A stretch of 64,000 nucleotides of DNA from Myotis daubentonii (lineage: Eukaryota > Chordata > Mammalia > Chiroptera > Vespertilionidae), in NCBI RefSeq assembly GCF_963259705.1, contig NC_081846.1, forward strand, positions 58,123,205-58,187,204, read 5' to 3'. Shown piece after piece: positions 22,160 through 33,009 of the stretch. Under the pieces are notes generated by a model. It was not told the DNA's origin and did not search any database. It saw only the letters and a list, made by a program, of their open reading frames with translations. Both the position numbers and the translations under genes were made by a program. Each line of letters starts with the position of its first letter. Position 1 is the first letter of the stretch.

Positions 22160-23345
22160 CAAACTTCTTGACAAGATTTTACTTTCCCATACCCACATAT
22201 GAGAGGTTGCATCTCATGCTTTCTCTAGTAATGTTTCACTCGGCCTGATGAAGAGGGTGTTTGTTAAAGGCAGAGTGATTTTCTTTTACACTTTAAAGAA
22301 GACTATCAGTCTACTTATATTCTAGCTTTCAGCTAACATATAAGGAATGTGTCTACAGGTGCCTTAATGCTAAAGTCCACTTAAGAAATAGTGACTTGAG
22401 CAGAGAATGTGAAATCTATGTCCCATAATGTGATTGCTAATGTTATTTCTGCATACCATTGCTTGTTTTGCTTTGGCCATCTTTTAAAGTTAAGCTATTA
22501 TACCATATGATTTAAATACAATATTATATTGAAATTAGATAGTAATCCCCATTTTAATATCTCTCAAATGAGGGCTGCCAGGGTACTTCTTAATTTAGTT
22601 GGGAGAGTATCTCATCCTAGATTTTAATATTTTCAGATAGGACTATATTTTCTTATTATTTGTCCATGTTATCCTACACAAAGTTTTCCTCTCTAGATCT
22701 AATAGTTTTGACTGCAAGATGCTTACCCTGGGTTACATGCACCTGAATGGTAAAAGAGCCACTAGGAATCTGAGTGTATTGGGAAATTAGCCCATGCTGA
22801 TGCCACCGGAACCAGCTGGGCATGTGTGCTCTGCACACACACTCTCAGAGGCAGGTAGGGGCTGAAATCCAACCTGCAAGTGGCTCCTTAACTCAGAAAT
22901 AGTTTTATATTTTTCAGAAGAGGGCCCTGATTATACATCTTCAGAAAATGAGAATGAAAATTTCTAAGTGGTTTTGGCATCTGCAAACACAATAGAGAAC
23001 TGAGAGGAAAAAAGACATTAGATTTTCATCCTAATATTCCCAAGACAGCAAAAGACAGTGTATGATTTACCCTGTTTATTAAGATTTTCAACTCAGACAT
23101 TCTGCACCAAAATACATGGACCCTAATTTTGGTATCTGTGAGTTTTCATTCCATTTGCAAACATATTCATTGACTTTGCCTATAAAGGGGCAATTACATG
23201 CCTAAGTTCTGATTAGTGCAGGTATAGAATGAGACTTACCAATGTCCCCATTTCCTCCAGTAGGCTAAATACAAGCAATTAGATTTTTTTTTAAAAAAAA
23301 TACAACTATTTTTTCCCCTTTATATAAAGTAAGGACATCTGAGCC

Positions 23346-23576
23346 AAAATATTAAATTCCAGTTCATTTCCACAATGACTAGTGTCAAGCTCTTCTACTC
23401 TTTTGATCCTAGACTGGAGAAAATTATTCAAACTTAATCTGAGTTTCAGGTTTTAAAATGTCCTAAAAACAGAAAATGAGATTCAGATCTCAAAAAAAGG
23501 GATTTTGGATTGCCTTTCAAAGTACTAATACTAATTATACTTTTGGTAGTGTGACTTTTCTTGTACCTAAGAGCAC
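23346..23576. repeat. 231-bp direct repeat, copy 2
   Basis: Second copy of the segment at 21929-22159, 1417 bp downstream, same orientation. Both ends of the match are abrupt: aaaatattaaat on the left and taagagcac on the right. Confidence 0.92.
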
Positions 23577-24191
23577 ATTACAAATGTCAAAACCATTGCA
23601 GTTTGACACTGTGAAACATGCCTTGAACTCTTGAACTACTGTGAAAAAAAAGCACTGTTGTAAAGACTTATTGTAAGCTAGCTGATGTTCTTAAGTGTGT
23701 AACATATAGTATCTTTTAACAGGCCCAAGTGAACGTATATAAGAAATATGAAGAAATAGGTCTTGAAATGAAAATTGGGCAATAAATGGTAGCAAAAAGT
23801 ATGCAGGTGGCAATTTTAATCGTTGCAATTAATTGTTGAAGCTGAAGAGAATTCCAAAGAGAAATGAATGATATTCAGGTGTTTCATGGATTTCTAGTCT
23901 GTGGAAATATGTATGTTTTTGTTTAGAAATAGTATTATTTTAAATTTAGAAAGAACTCAGTGATAGCCTTCATACCAAAATGTTTAGCTTTACTAACAGC
24001 AAGTCATAAAGTATTTATTTTAAAGCTTTTTAAATATAACTTTTAGCTGCTTCCTGATGTAAATACTTATTGGCCTAAATGTTATATTTTTATGTATGCA
24101 TTTTCTGAAAGTTTGTTTTGTAAAGTGGCAAAGATAATAAATTAAGCACTCCTTGCACTTGTTTCTGTGAAGCATATAGAGCTCTATTTTA

Positions 24192-24197
24192 AATAAA
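24192..24197 (+). promoter_or_regulatory. ACVR1C: candidate ACVR1C polyadenylation signal
   Basis: AATAAA followed by gtgtcatcttttggttt, a GT/T-rich downstream element. It is the last hexamer before the sequence returns to ordinary intergenic character. It is inferred only, and an earlier or later site could be used. Confidence 0.4.
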
Positions 24198-24220
24198 ATG
24201 AAAATGTGTCATCTTTTGGT

Positions 24221-27200
24221 TTCTATGAAATTATGTTCTATCATCTAAAAATTATATTTACATTTGCATGCATTATAGGGAGAGGTTTGGGAAATTGGAG
24301 AGTTGGCCCTTGAACTTGGCTTCCTTCCTTCCCGGCAGAGACACTTTCTTCTTCAACAGCCCCTTCTCTAGAGGGCACGCAGGATAATAGATTTTGTTTG
24401 ATTTTTCTTGTATAGTAACCATTCTTTGCATTTATTTAAGCATTTATTCAAAGACTCCTGGGTTGGCCTGCTCTCAAGTCTAAAATAGCTTCTTTTACAC
24501 TTAAATTTCTAAATAATCACTCGTTCTACCAGTGCCTTAGGCACAGGGAACCTGACCCCCTCTCTGCCTTCATGTCAGGTATCCCCCTACCTCCAGCCCG
24601 ACTGCTTTCCTGCTTCTTCCTGTCACTGAACTTGCCATGCATGTGCCTGTCCCGGGGATTTGCTCTAGTTCCTCGGCCTGGAATGTTCTTCCTCTGGATA
24701 TTTGTATGTTACCTCTTGTCACCCTTACTCCATAGAGTAGCACCCTTTGTCACTCACTATCCATTAATCTGCTTTCCTTTCCTTTAGAGCACTTTGTATT
24801 AACTATTTTATCATATATCTTTTAGTATATATTATCACAGGGACTAAAGCCTTGAGCACTAGAATTAGGAGTTTTGCACAGTCAAAAATACTCTGTGCTA
24901 CTCATGGCCCTCCACCTCTCCCCCCAAAAGTCTGTAATAAACCTTAAGAGATAATTATAAACCCAACCAAGAATAGCTTAGCCAAATTTATAGTGGCTTT
25001 TCCAGAATAACATTATGAGAAGATTAGGTTGTTTGGTTTATATTTTCAACCCTACAATGATTCTCTCCGCCCCCTCCCCAGCCCTCTGGAACTTAGCGTA
25101 AGAGAGGCGGAGCACAGAGGCGGAGCACAGTGTTGGTTTTACTTTTGGTATGGGTTCTTCAGTTCTTTCCTCCCACCCCCAACCCCCATTTGGGGGGCAG
25201 TTCTGTCATTGTGTTCTCACAATCTTGCATTAAGTGGGTACGAACCAGATTCACAAGCCAGATATTCTTGCTCAACAGTCCTGAGGTCAGGTTCTCATCT
25301 GGCTTCATTTAGCTTCTTCTTGGGGTTGTAGGGAAAGGGCAAATATTTACTTCATGTCAATCTAGATTGTGAAATTTATGCATGAAATAAAACAAATGCT
25401 GTAGATTCAGCAATACCACTAGTAGTGTTTTTTCCCCCTTCAGTTGTAATAACTTTTCAGCATTTTGATTTTTTAACACTAAAGTGAAGAAGTTGGTGAA
25501 CATCACATTGTTGACATAGTTTACCTATGAATGAAGTTGAAATTGAAGTTACTTTTGTCCCCTTAGGATGACTCCTAGAGATTGAGGGAATCACCAAGTC
25601 CAGGCTGTTTTACAGGGTGTCCTAAAGTGAGATTTTTAAGAATACTTAAAAGAATAAGAATTGAAGGGGGAAGAAGGGGGACATATATAATACTTTCAAC
25701 AATAAAGATTTAATTAAAAGAAGAATACTGTCTGACTTTTAGAGGAACTATACATATGGTGCAGTTAAGAATAGTTATTAAAACTTTTATTTGACTACCT
25801 TCTTTAAAATTTATTTAATGAGAAACATTTTTCAATAGAGAATTTTTTTTGTTAGCACTATATCTAACAAAATTGTAATTACAGTCACTTGTTTTATTGT
25901 GAAAACAGATTAAAATTCTTTTCCCCTCAAATATTAACCAACAGATCTTTATCAAATATTGCTACTAAGTGCTTAGTATAACCATCATTGCCGGTGGTGC
26001 TAACAATAAGTTCCCGCATTTAAGAAGCTAATCTATTTAGGAAGACAAGTCATAGGGAAGAAATTATTAAGGCTGATTGTGAGTACAGATATTGGGGTAT
26101 GAGTTAGGTTGGAAGATTCAAGAAAATGAACAAGTTGAAGTTGCAGGTTAGGAAAGATTTTTATAAGTGTTATGTAGACAGAAAAGAAGTCCCTGATAAG
26201 AAAAATGTAAGAATGCTCATGGCAGTGAGTAACCTATAGGACTAGAATGGAGGGTTTTTATAAGGTTCAGATTATAGCACTTGAACTTGATTTGCCTTTG
26301 AGGGAGACTAAAGATTTTACAGTAGCAATGATAATGTGAATTTGGTGTTTAATAAAGGCAGTAAAAGTTACCTTCTTAGAAGATTTATTAAAGAACCCTG
26401 AAGATTCTACCCTTACTCCCCCCCCCCCGCCCCCCGCATTGGTGAATATTTGGAGATAGCAAGTAAGGAATTTCAAGATGAGCTGTACATTGGGGTGAAG
26501 TAGGTGTCTTTCTATGGTGCGTTCCCCTTACATTCTAGTGTGTCTCAAAAGCAAAGCAAAATATATTCACAAGAAAGAGAAAAAAGAAATGAAAGATTAT
26601 TAGATTATTAAAGACATGACCCAGAGATTTTTAAAGCGCACACACACACAGATAAAAAAAACATCATTTAAAAAGGTCTACCTCGTAATTCCATCTCCGC
26701 CTGAAGAAATTCCCAGGTGCCACTGAACTGTGCGCAGTAAATCTTAAATATAATCAAATTGGATTTAGAAATACTAATGGTGATTTCACAGAAGAACCCT
26801 TGCTTCAGCAACTTAGGAAATTACACTTGATTTTCTTTTGAGTGTTACTCAATTGTGCTTGAAATTGTTCATTTGAACTCTTCTAAACAAGAAGCAGGTG
26901 GTTCAATGTGGGTGCTATTTAACATTTACACAAAACATTCCAAACACAATGCACTTTTGCCCTTTGAATGTCATCCAGCGTTTGCTGTCCTTTTTTTGCC
27001 GGTCGATTTGACCTCACTGCATCCCTGAAAGGAGAATCAGTTCAAAAGTAGTTACCTGCTAGGGAGCATTAGACTATTTTTATAATCTTCCAGCTAAAGC
27101 TTTTAATGTGGCAACTGCTGGTTACTGAAGCATTTTAAGAAAAAGGAACTGCTGAGTTTGCCTTTAACTTTTAAATGGAGAAACACAAGGTGACACAATC

Positions 27201-27838
27201 ACATGAGATATAAATGAACCAGAACAGGGAAATACAGCTTAGTTTTCTGCACAAGAGCGAAAGCAAGACTTTGCAAAAACACATTTCAATTCTATAACGC
27301 AATCTGGATCTTTGCTTTTACATAATACATGAACTAGTTCATGAAATCCACTTTTCTCTAAGTCAGCTTTTTTTTTTTTTTTTTTAACCAGAAACACATG
27401 GGTGATATTATGAACCTCTTACTAAGAATCCACTTGCTGCAAAGTAACTATTAAATACCCCAAATTTACAAACAGGTAGGAAGATGAATTTCAGAAATAC
27501 ACAGATGTGGCTACTTCTTTGTTTCTTTTTTCCTTTCTGAAATAAACTTTTGTGGAAGTAGGGTACATTCTCTGTCCCTATCTCCTCTCTGCCCACTCAC
27601 TCCTCCATCCACCACAATTCACCTTTTGCTCTCATTGCCCCTCTAAACCTTGATTTCTCTACATTCATGAATGATATAGCCTAGTGCAAGGAGCATTTTA
27701 CTCTTTTCTTATTTAGTCCCTCTAGGATTTTTGACACAGAATGTTGTCTCCCAGAATGATTTTTTTTTTATTTCTGAAATACTACTTTCTTCTGGCTATC
27801 TTCATTATTCTCTTTTTCTCAGTGCTCTTCACCTATTT
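24221..27838. other. intergenic, no gene recognised
   Basis: About 24540-24830 resembles an old L2-like LINE remnant in + orientation (cctcggcctggaatgttctt). At 25655-25725 there is a small L1 tail. A C-rich run (ccccccccccgcccccc) sits at 26419-26436. The rest is unrecognised. Confidence 0.45.
25655..25725 (+). mobile_element. L1 3' tail remnant
   Basis: gggggacatatataatactttcaacaataaagatttaattaaaag, seen in parts, is the end of the same bat L1 3'UTR found at 3569-4149. Confidence 0.55.
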
Positions 27839-27839
27839 T

Positions 27840-27908
27840 CCTTCCTTCCTTCCTTCCTTCCTTCCTTCCTTCCTTCCTTCCTTCCTTCCTTCCTTCCTTC
27901 CTTCCTTT
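27840..27908. repeat. (CCTT)n microsatellite
   Basis: About 17 tandem CCTT units. Confidence 0.97.
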
Positions 27909-28104
27909 CTTGTGTCCCTAAAATGCTAATCTTTACCCAGGATTGTGTCTTTGGCTCTCTTCATCCTAAATTTCCCTTTTTGGTGACCTCACCCACTGTT
28001 TTGTCTTTGACAAAACTACATATTTGTTTCTGAGTTCTCTTCTAAGATCCAGTCCTAATTTTCAATTGCTTCTTGATTTATCCACTTGAATGTATTATAG
28101 TTAC

Positions 28105-28700
28105 TTCAGACTGGAATGTCAAAATGTACTTTTGTGTGTGTCTGACTTCTTTTGCTTAGATAATGTTTTTGAGATTCATTCATTTTGTTGGATGTGTCTG
28201 CAGCTTGTCTTTTTGTATTTCTGAGTAAAATTCTAATGTACTAACATGTTACAATTTGTTTTTATCAATCATTTGTTTGATTTTTCCAGTTTGAAGCTAT
28301 TTTGAATAAATCTGCCACAACTATTCATGTATAGGTCTTTTATGGATATACATTTTCATTTCTCTTGAATAAACTAGGAGTGCAATTTCTAGGTCATATG
28401 GTAAGTGGCAAATTATTGTCCAAAGTATTTGAACCATTTTACACTCTTGCCATCAATGAGAGTAATAGTTGCTCCAAATTTTTTTATTTGAACCTTTCTA
28501 GTGGATATGTGTAGTGTCTCACTGTTATTTTAATTGCATTTTTTGTGATGGCTAATGATATTTAGCTTCTTTTCCTGTGAATATTGACTCCTATACTGTG
28601 AAGTATATTAAAATATTTTGCCTGATTTTTATTGTTTTGTTTTCTTATTATTGAGTTGTACGTATTCTTTATATATTCTAGATACAAATATTTTGTCAAA
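28105..28700 (-). mobile_element. L1 3' end, antisense
   Basis: Reverse-complement L1 landmarks: tgcttagataatgtttttgagattc, ccagtttgaagctattttgaa, taggtcatatggtaagtg and ttgcatttttgtgatggctaatg (seen as overlapping parts). It is an old copy without an open frame. Confidence 0.65.
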
Positions 28701-29318
28701 TGAACTCATTAACTTATGTCCTTCAAGACTAACCTATGCTCATGCCTATGATCCCTCTTGTTCCACCCCCAAATCAAGTTGTACTGTTTCTACTTCCTTA
28801 GGCTATCTCTCCTCTCCAACTTTATGCCACCACTGTTTTAATTTGTTTCCACTCCTATATGTTTTCTCCCTTTCAGATAACATTAGCAATTGTTCTCAAT
28901 AATAGATACGATGGCTCTAAATAATAAAAAAATAGGATGGGGCAAAACCTATTCTCCTTCTTTCCGCTTATCAGATAAGAACGAGCAAGTTCTACATATC
29001 TGACCAATAGGTTCCTGGGAAAAAGAATATCTTCCCAGTGTTTTGCAGTACTTCCCCTTTGCAGATATGTTGTCCTGGCTATTGAAATCAGTCTCCTGAG
29101 CCCAAATCTAGTTCTACTTACTCATAGTTTTGTCCTGAGTTGTCCATACTCTAAATGGTTTCTATCTTCTTCTATTTATTGAGATTTGATTTGTGGACCT
29201 GAGTATGGTTTATCTTGGTGAGTGGTTTTCTGTGTGCACTTGAAAATATATGTATTCTGTAGTTTTTGTGTATTGTGTTCTATAAATATAAAGTCAAGTG
29301 GCTTAGTAGACTTTTTAA

Positions 29319-29487
29319 AAATATATTTTTATTGATTTCAGAGAGGAAGGGAGAGAGAGATAGAAGCATCAATGATGAGAGAGAACCATTGATGGACTGC
29401 CTCCTGTACGCCCTTGACTGGAATTGAACCCAGGACCCTTTGGTCCACAGACTGACACTCTATCCACTGAGCCAAACCAGCTAAGCA
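29319..29487 (-). mobile_element. Ves SINE with 16-bp target duplication
   Basis: A minus-strand Ves inserted in the old L1. Perfect 16-bp repeats ttagtagactttttaa lie at 29303-29318 and 29488-29503. The B-box region reads gggttcaattcc on the minus strand. Confidence 0.93.
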
Positions 29488-29650
29488 TTAGTAGACTTTT
29501 TAAGCCTTTTTGTCCTACCTGATTTCTCTGTCCTATCAATTACTGAAAGAAGTTAATTGTGGACTTGTTGGTTTCTTCTTTCACTCAATCAACTTTTGTT
29601 TACATATTTTGAAGTTCTGTTTCTTTGATGTATACGTTTGTAGATTTTAT

Positions 29651-29896
29651 CTCTTTTTTTAAAAAAATCCTCACCTGAGGGTATGTTTATTGATTTTTAG
29701 AGGGAGGAAGGGAGAAGAGAGAGGAAGAGAGAGAAATACCTATGTGAGAGAGAAAGATCAATCAGTTGCTTCCTCTACACATCCCAACTGGAGATCAAAC
29801 TCGCCAACCTAGGTACGTGCCCTGACCTGAAATCGAACCCTGAACCTTTTGGTGTTTGGGAAGATGCTCCAACTAACTTAGTCACCCAGCCAGGAC
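29651..29896 (-). mobile_element. Ves-family SINE, diverged
   Basis: A minus-strand element with gagagagaaagatcaatcag and cctgacctgaaatcgaaccc blocks and a decayed tRNA head. A 9-bp repeat agattttat lies at 29642-29650 and 29897-29905. It is older or a different subfamily than the copy at 29319. Confidence 0.75.
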
Positions 29897-30622
29897 AGAT
29901 TTTATGTCTTCTTGATAATGAATCCCTTTATTCTTATGAGATGTCTGTTGTTATATCTCATAATATTCTTATTCTGAAGTCTATTTTTTATGATATTAAC
30001 AGAGATACTGCAGCTTTCTTATGATTAGTTTTTGCATGGTATATATATTTGCATTCTTTACTTTCACATATCTGTGTCTTTATATTTAAAGTGGAGTTCT
30101 TAAAGATAGCTTATGGTTGAGTCTGATATTTTTATCCGGTCTGATAATCTTTGACTTATAAAAATTGGAGTGTGTAGACCATTTAATAATTATTATGTTT
30201 GATTTTAATTTCTGCCTTGCTATTTTTTGCATGTGTTTCAGCTGTTGTTTCCTTTTTGCTATTTTCTTTTTTTTTTAAATTAAATCTTTATTGTTCAGAT
30301 TATTACATTTGTTCCTCTTTCCCCCCCCCCCATAACTCCCCTCCTCCCAGTTCCCGCCCCACCCTCCGCCCTCACTCCCCACCCACTGTCTTCATCCATA
30401 GGTGCACGATTTTTGTCCAGTCTCTTCCCACATCTCCCACACCCCTTTTCCCCCCAAGAATAGTCAGTCCATTCCCTTTCTATGTCCCTGATTCTATTAT
30501 AATCAACAGTTCATTCTGTTCATCAGATTATTTATTCACTTGATTCTTAGATTCACTTGTTGATAGATGCATATTTGTTGTTCATAATTTGTATCTTTAC
30601 CTTTTTCTTCCTCTTCCTCTTC

Positions 30623-31471
30623 TTAAAGGATACCTTTCAGCATTTCATATAATCCTGGTTTGGTGGTGATGAACTCCTTTAGCTTTTCCTTATCTGTGAA
30701 GCTCTTTATCTGACCTTCAATTCTGAATGATAGCTTTGCTGGATAAAGTAATCTTGGTTGTAGGTTCTTGGTATTCATCACTTTGAATATTTCTTGCCAC
30801 TCCCTTCTGGCCTGCAAAGTTTCTGTTGAGAAATCAGCTGACAGTCGTATGGGTATTCCCTTGTAGGTAACTGAGTTTCTTTCTCTTGCTGTTTTTAAGA
30901 TTCTCTCTTTATCTTTTGCTCTTGGCATTTTAATGATGATGTGTCTTGGTGTGGTCCTCTTTGGATTCCTTTTGTTTGGGGTTCTCCGCGCTTCTTGGAC
31001 CTGTAAGTCCATTTCTTTCACCAGGTGGGGGAAGTTTTCTGTCATTATTTCTTCAAATAGGTTTTCAATATCTTGCTCTCTCTCATCTTCTGGCACCCCT
31101 ATAATTCTGATGTTGGTACGCTTGAAGCTGTCCCAGAGGCTCCTTACACTATCCTCGCATTTTTGGATTCTTTTTTCATTTTGCTTTTCCGGTTGGATGT
31201 TTTTTGCTTCCTCGCATTTCAAATCATTGACTTGATTCTTGCGCTCCTCTGGTCTGCTGTCGGGCGTCTGTATAATATTCGTTATTTCAGTCCGTGTATG
31301 CTTAATTTCTAGTTGGTTCCCCAATATAAGATCGAGGGTCTTATTAGTTTTCGTGTAGATCTCATTAAGTTTATCGGCAGCTTCTAAACAGTTCTTGAGA
31401 GACCTTAAAAGTGTGGTTCTGAACTCTATATCTTCCATTGACAATTTTGTCCTGTTTCTTTGTCTCCGCAT
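30623..31471 (-). CDS. HAL1/L1 ORF1p-like RNA-binding protein, intact 282 aa
   Basis: Retrotransposon ORF1 protein, the nucleic-acid-binding chaperone that packages element RNA in cytoplasmic particles. Residues about 12-112 are charged and heptad-like, giving a short coiled coil. NIRIIGVPEDE (120-130) and RHIIIKM (176-182) mark the RRM core, and LQPRLLYPAKLSFR (237-250) the C-terminal domain shared with L1 ORF1p. The frame is uninterrupted from ATG to stop. At 282 residues it is shorter than the 338 of human L1 ORF1p, mainly in the N-terminal part. A second Met at residue 12 is possible. The intact frame suggests a recent insertion; expression is unknown. Confidence 0.88.
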   Translation of the reverse strand: MRRQRNRTKLSMEDIEFRTTLLRSLKNCLEAADKLNEIYTKTNKTLDLILGNQLEIKHTRTEITNIIQTPDSRPEERKNQVNDLKCEEAKNIQPEKQNEKRIQKCEDSVRSLWDSFKRTNIRIIGVPEDEREQDIENLFEEIMTENFPHLVKEMDLQVQEARRTPNKRNPKRTTPRHIIIKMPRAKDKERILKTARERNSVTYKGIPIRLSADFSTETLQARREWQEIFKVMNTKNLQPRLLYPAKLSFRIEGQIKSFTDKEKLKEFITTKPGLYEMLKGIL

Positions 31472-32149
31472 TTTGTTATGCTTCCTTGGTGCACCCCCTA
31501 GTGGTCTTTCCTCGCAGTCTTATAGTTAAACCTTGATTGTTGTAGCTAATCCCAGGGAGGGTTTGACCTCCAGGCCAAGTGGCTATGAGAATCAGCTGTG
31601 TCAGCAGTGAGAGAACTTCTGTCCTCTAGGGAGGTGCTAATCTAGCCTTTGCCTGAGGCTATCCGGCAAATGCCTCTGTGCAGGGCTTGGGCGGGGCGGG
31701 TCGAACAGGATCAACAGGGTGGGCTGGAGAGAGCAGTTATGGCGGCTCTCAGTCCTGTCCCCAGGGGCTCTGCCTCTCTGAGTCCCAGCACCCGCTGCAA
31801 AGCTGGGAGAGAAAGCTGCACTCGCTCTGACCGAAGCCAGACAGTCCCGCTTCTCCCGTTTGAGTCTGGGTCCCTAAAGACTCACCCGGATCTGGAGCTC
31901 AGAGTCTGAGACACCCTCCCGATTGAAAACGCCAACCGCGCACTTCGCACCTCAGAACTTGACTTCAGCACTGCGCCTCCTCTGAGTGTCCGTGTGCGTT
32001 TCTCTTTCCTCCTAGTTGTAGGACTTCCACTCAGCCAGCGTTCCTGTGGTTCTGGGTGATGTCCCTTCCGTTTTTTGGTTTCACTTTTGAAGTAGTTGTT
32101 CAAAGCAGCAAACTCCGGCGTTAACCTATGCCGCCATCTTGGTTCTCCC
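31472..32149 (-). promoter_or_regulatory. HAL1 5'UTR / internal promoter
   Basis: GC- and CpG-richer than its surroundings. The element begins with a YY1-type motif (gccgccatcttgg on the + strand, 32130-32142), as in L1 5'UTRs where YY1 positions transcription start. A GC box gggcggggcggg sits at 31689-31700. It probably drives sense transcription of ORF1; this is inferred from L1 biology. Confidence 0.6.
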
Positions 32150-32163
32150 TTTGCTATTTTCTT

Positions 32164-32628
32164 ATCTTATGTGGGATGAGTTCAGTATTTTCAGTATTCT
32201 AATTTATTTCCTCTATAACTTAATAGTGATATCTCTTTTCCTAGGGATTGTTCTAGGGTTTACAACATGAATTTTTTTTTATGATAAATGTTAACTTACC
32301 ATAATCTACCTTCAAATACTATTGTGTCAGCTTATACATAATATAAGAATTTTAGGAAATATATTTTTATTTTCTCCCTCCTGTCCTTGCTTTTATCATA
32401 TAATTTACTTTTATATATGTGTAATTTCACAAAATATTGATCTAATTTTTACCATAAACTGTCAATTATATTTTAAATGATTAAATTAAACATTTTGTAT
32501 GAGGACTATTCCCCCATTATATTTAATATATACAATGGTCTTTATCTGTGTACTTTTGAGTTTTAATCTGATATTATTTTCTTCAGTCAGAAGATTTTCC
32601 TTTAATATTCCTTATATGGCGCAACCTT
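32164..32628 (-). mobile_element. old L1 ORF2 region, antisense, part 2
   Basis: Continues the L1 interrupted at 30254 by the HAL1. The junction sequence repeats the 14-bp target duplication. It is AT-rich without an open frame and is itself cut at its right end by an LTR. Confidence 0.5.
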
Positions 32629-32976
32629 TGTGGTGGGGTTCAGGATCTGAAGGAGGAGCCGATGCATAAATGAAAATGCTATACAAGAAATATGAATTTA
32701 GGAGGCATTGGGGGCCAGGTGGAGCCTCTTTCTTAAAGAGACACACCAACTTCTGGCCTGGTCCACTATTTATTTACTTGAATACACATTTGTCCTTTAG
32801 CAATGCATACAGGCATATCAAAGGTAAAGTTTGGTAAACAGTAAAAGGATTATCAGGTTAGGGAATTTGCCTTGAGCCACCACTTATCTCAACACTAACC
32901 ATCTGTGCTTAGCATCAGACCTGCTAATGCCCAAGGTCCATCAGCCTTCTGCGTTCCTTGGTGCACTCTCATGACA
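32629..32976 (-). mobile_element. probable solo LTR of an endogenous retrovirus
   Basis: A 348-bp non-L1 block with LTR-like ends (on the minus strand TGTCATGAG ... CCCCACCACA) and an AATAAA-type signal about two-thirds along (tttatt on the + strand). It interrupts L1-like sequence. No clear target duplication was found, so the borders are uncertain. No coding sequence is present. Confidence 0.45.
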
Positions 32977-33009
32977 GTATCGGTAAGTGGTGGCTTCCTG
33001 CACTTATAC

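Larger units (their letters stand above)
16643..24220 (+). other. ACVR1C: probable long ACVR1C 3'UTR
   Basis: AT-rich sequence in the sense orientation after the stop. It has almost no recent transposons apart from one SPIN MITE, in sharp contrast to the regions on both sides. ACVR1C mRNAs are known to have a long 3'UTR of several kb. The end is my estimate from an AATAAA with a GT-rich downstream stretch. Several internal AATAAA hexamers (for example near 18160, 19327, 20586, 23785 and 24136) would allow shorter forms. No transcript evidence is available here. Confidence 0.5.
29160..30254 (-). mobile_element. old L1 ORF2 region, antisense, part 1
   Basis: The + strand shows gtggacctgagtatggttta, ttggtgagtggttttctgtg, acttgaaaatatatgtattc and attgtggacttgttggtttc, the reverse complement of L1 ORF2. 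It is interrupted by two Ves SINEs and, at its right end, by the young HAL1. The same L1 resumes at 32164. Confidence 0.65.
30255..32163 (-). mobile_element. full-length HAL1-type half-LINE (5'UTR, ORF1, 3'UTR) with 14-bp target duplication
   Basis: The element proper is 30269-32149, flanked by the perfect 14-bp repeat tttgctattttctt (30255-30268 and 32150-32163). On the minus strand it runs: a start with AACCAAGATGGCGGC, a GC-rich 5'UTR of about 680 bp, an intact ORF1 (31471-30623), a 3'UTR of about 350 bp with a polyG tract, and an A-rich tail after AATAAAG. There is no ORF2, so no endonuclease or reverse transcriptase. That organisation defines HAL1 elements, which depend on L1 for copying. 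It is inserted in an older L1 ORF2. Confidence 0.88.

Noticed and set aside
27840..27908. CRISPR-like or coding repeat (LPSF repeats in translation)
   Set aside because: It is a simple CCTT microsatellite.
28920..28955. ggatggggcaaaacc as a second mariner MITE end
   Set aside because: Only one possible end is present, with no matching inverted partner or TA-flanked structure nearby.
30933..31312. Open frames of 79-100 codons on the + strand
   Set aside because: They are antisense shadows of the intact HAL1 ORF1.
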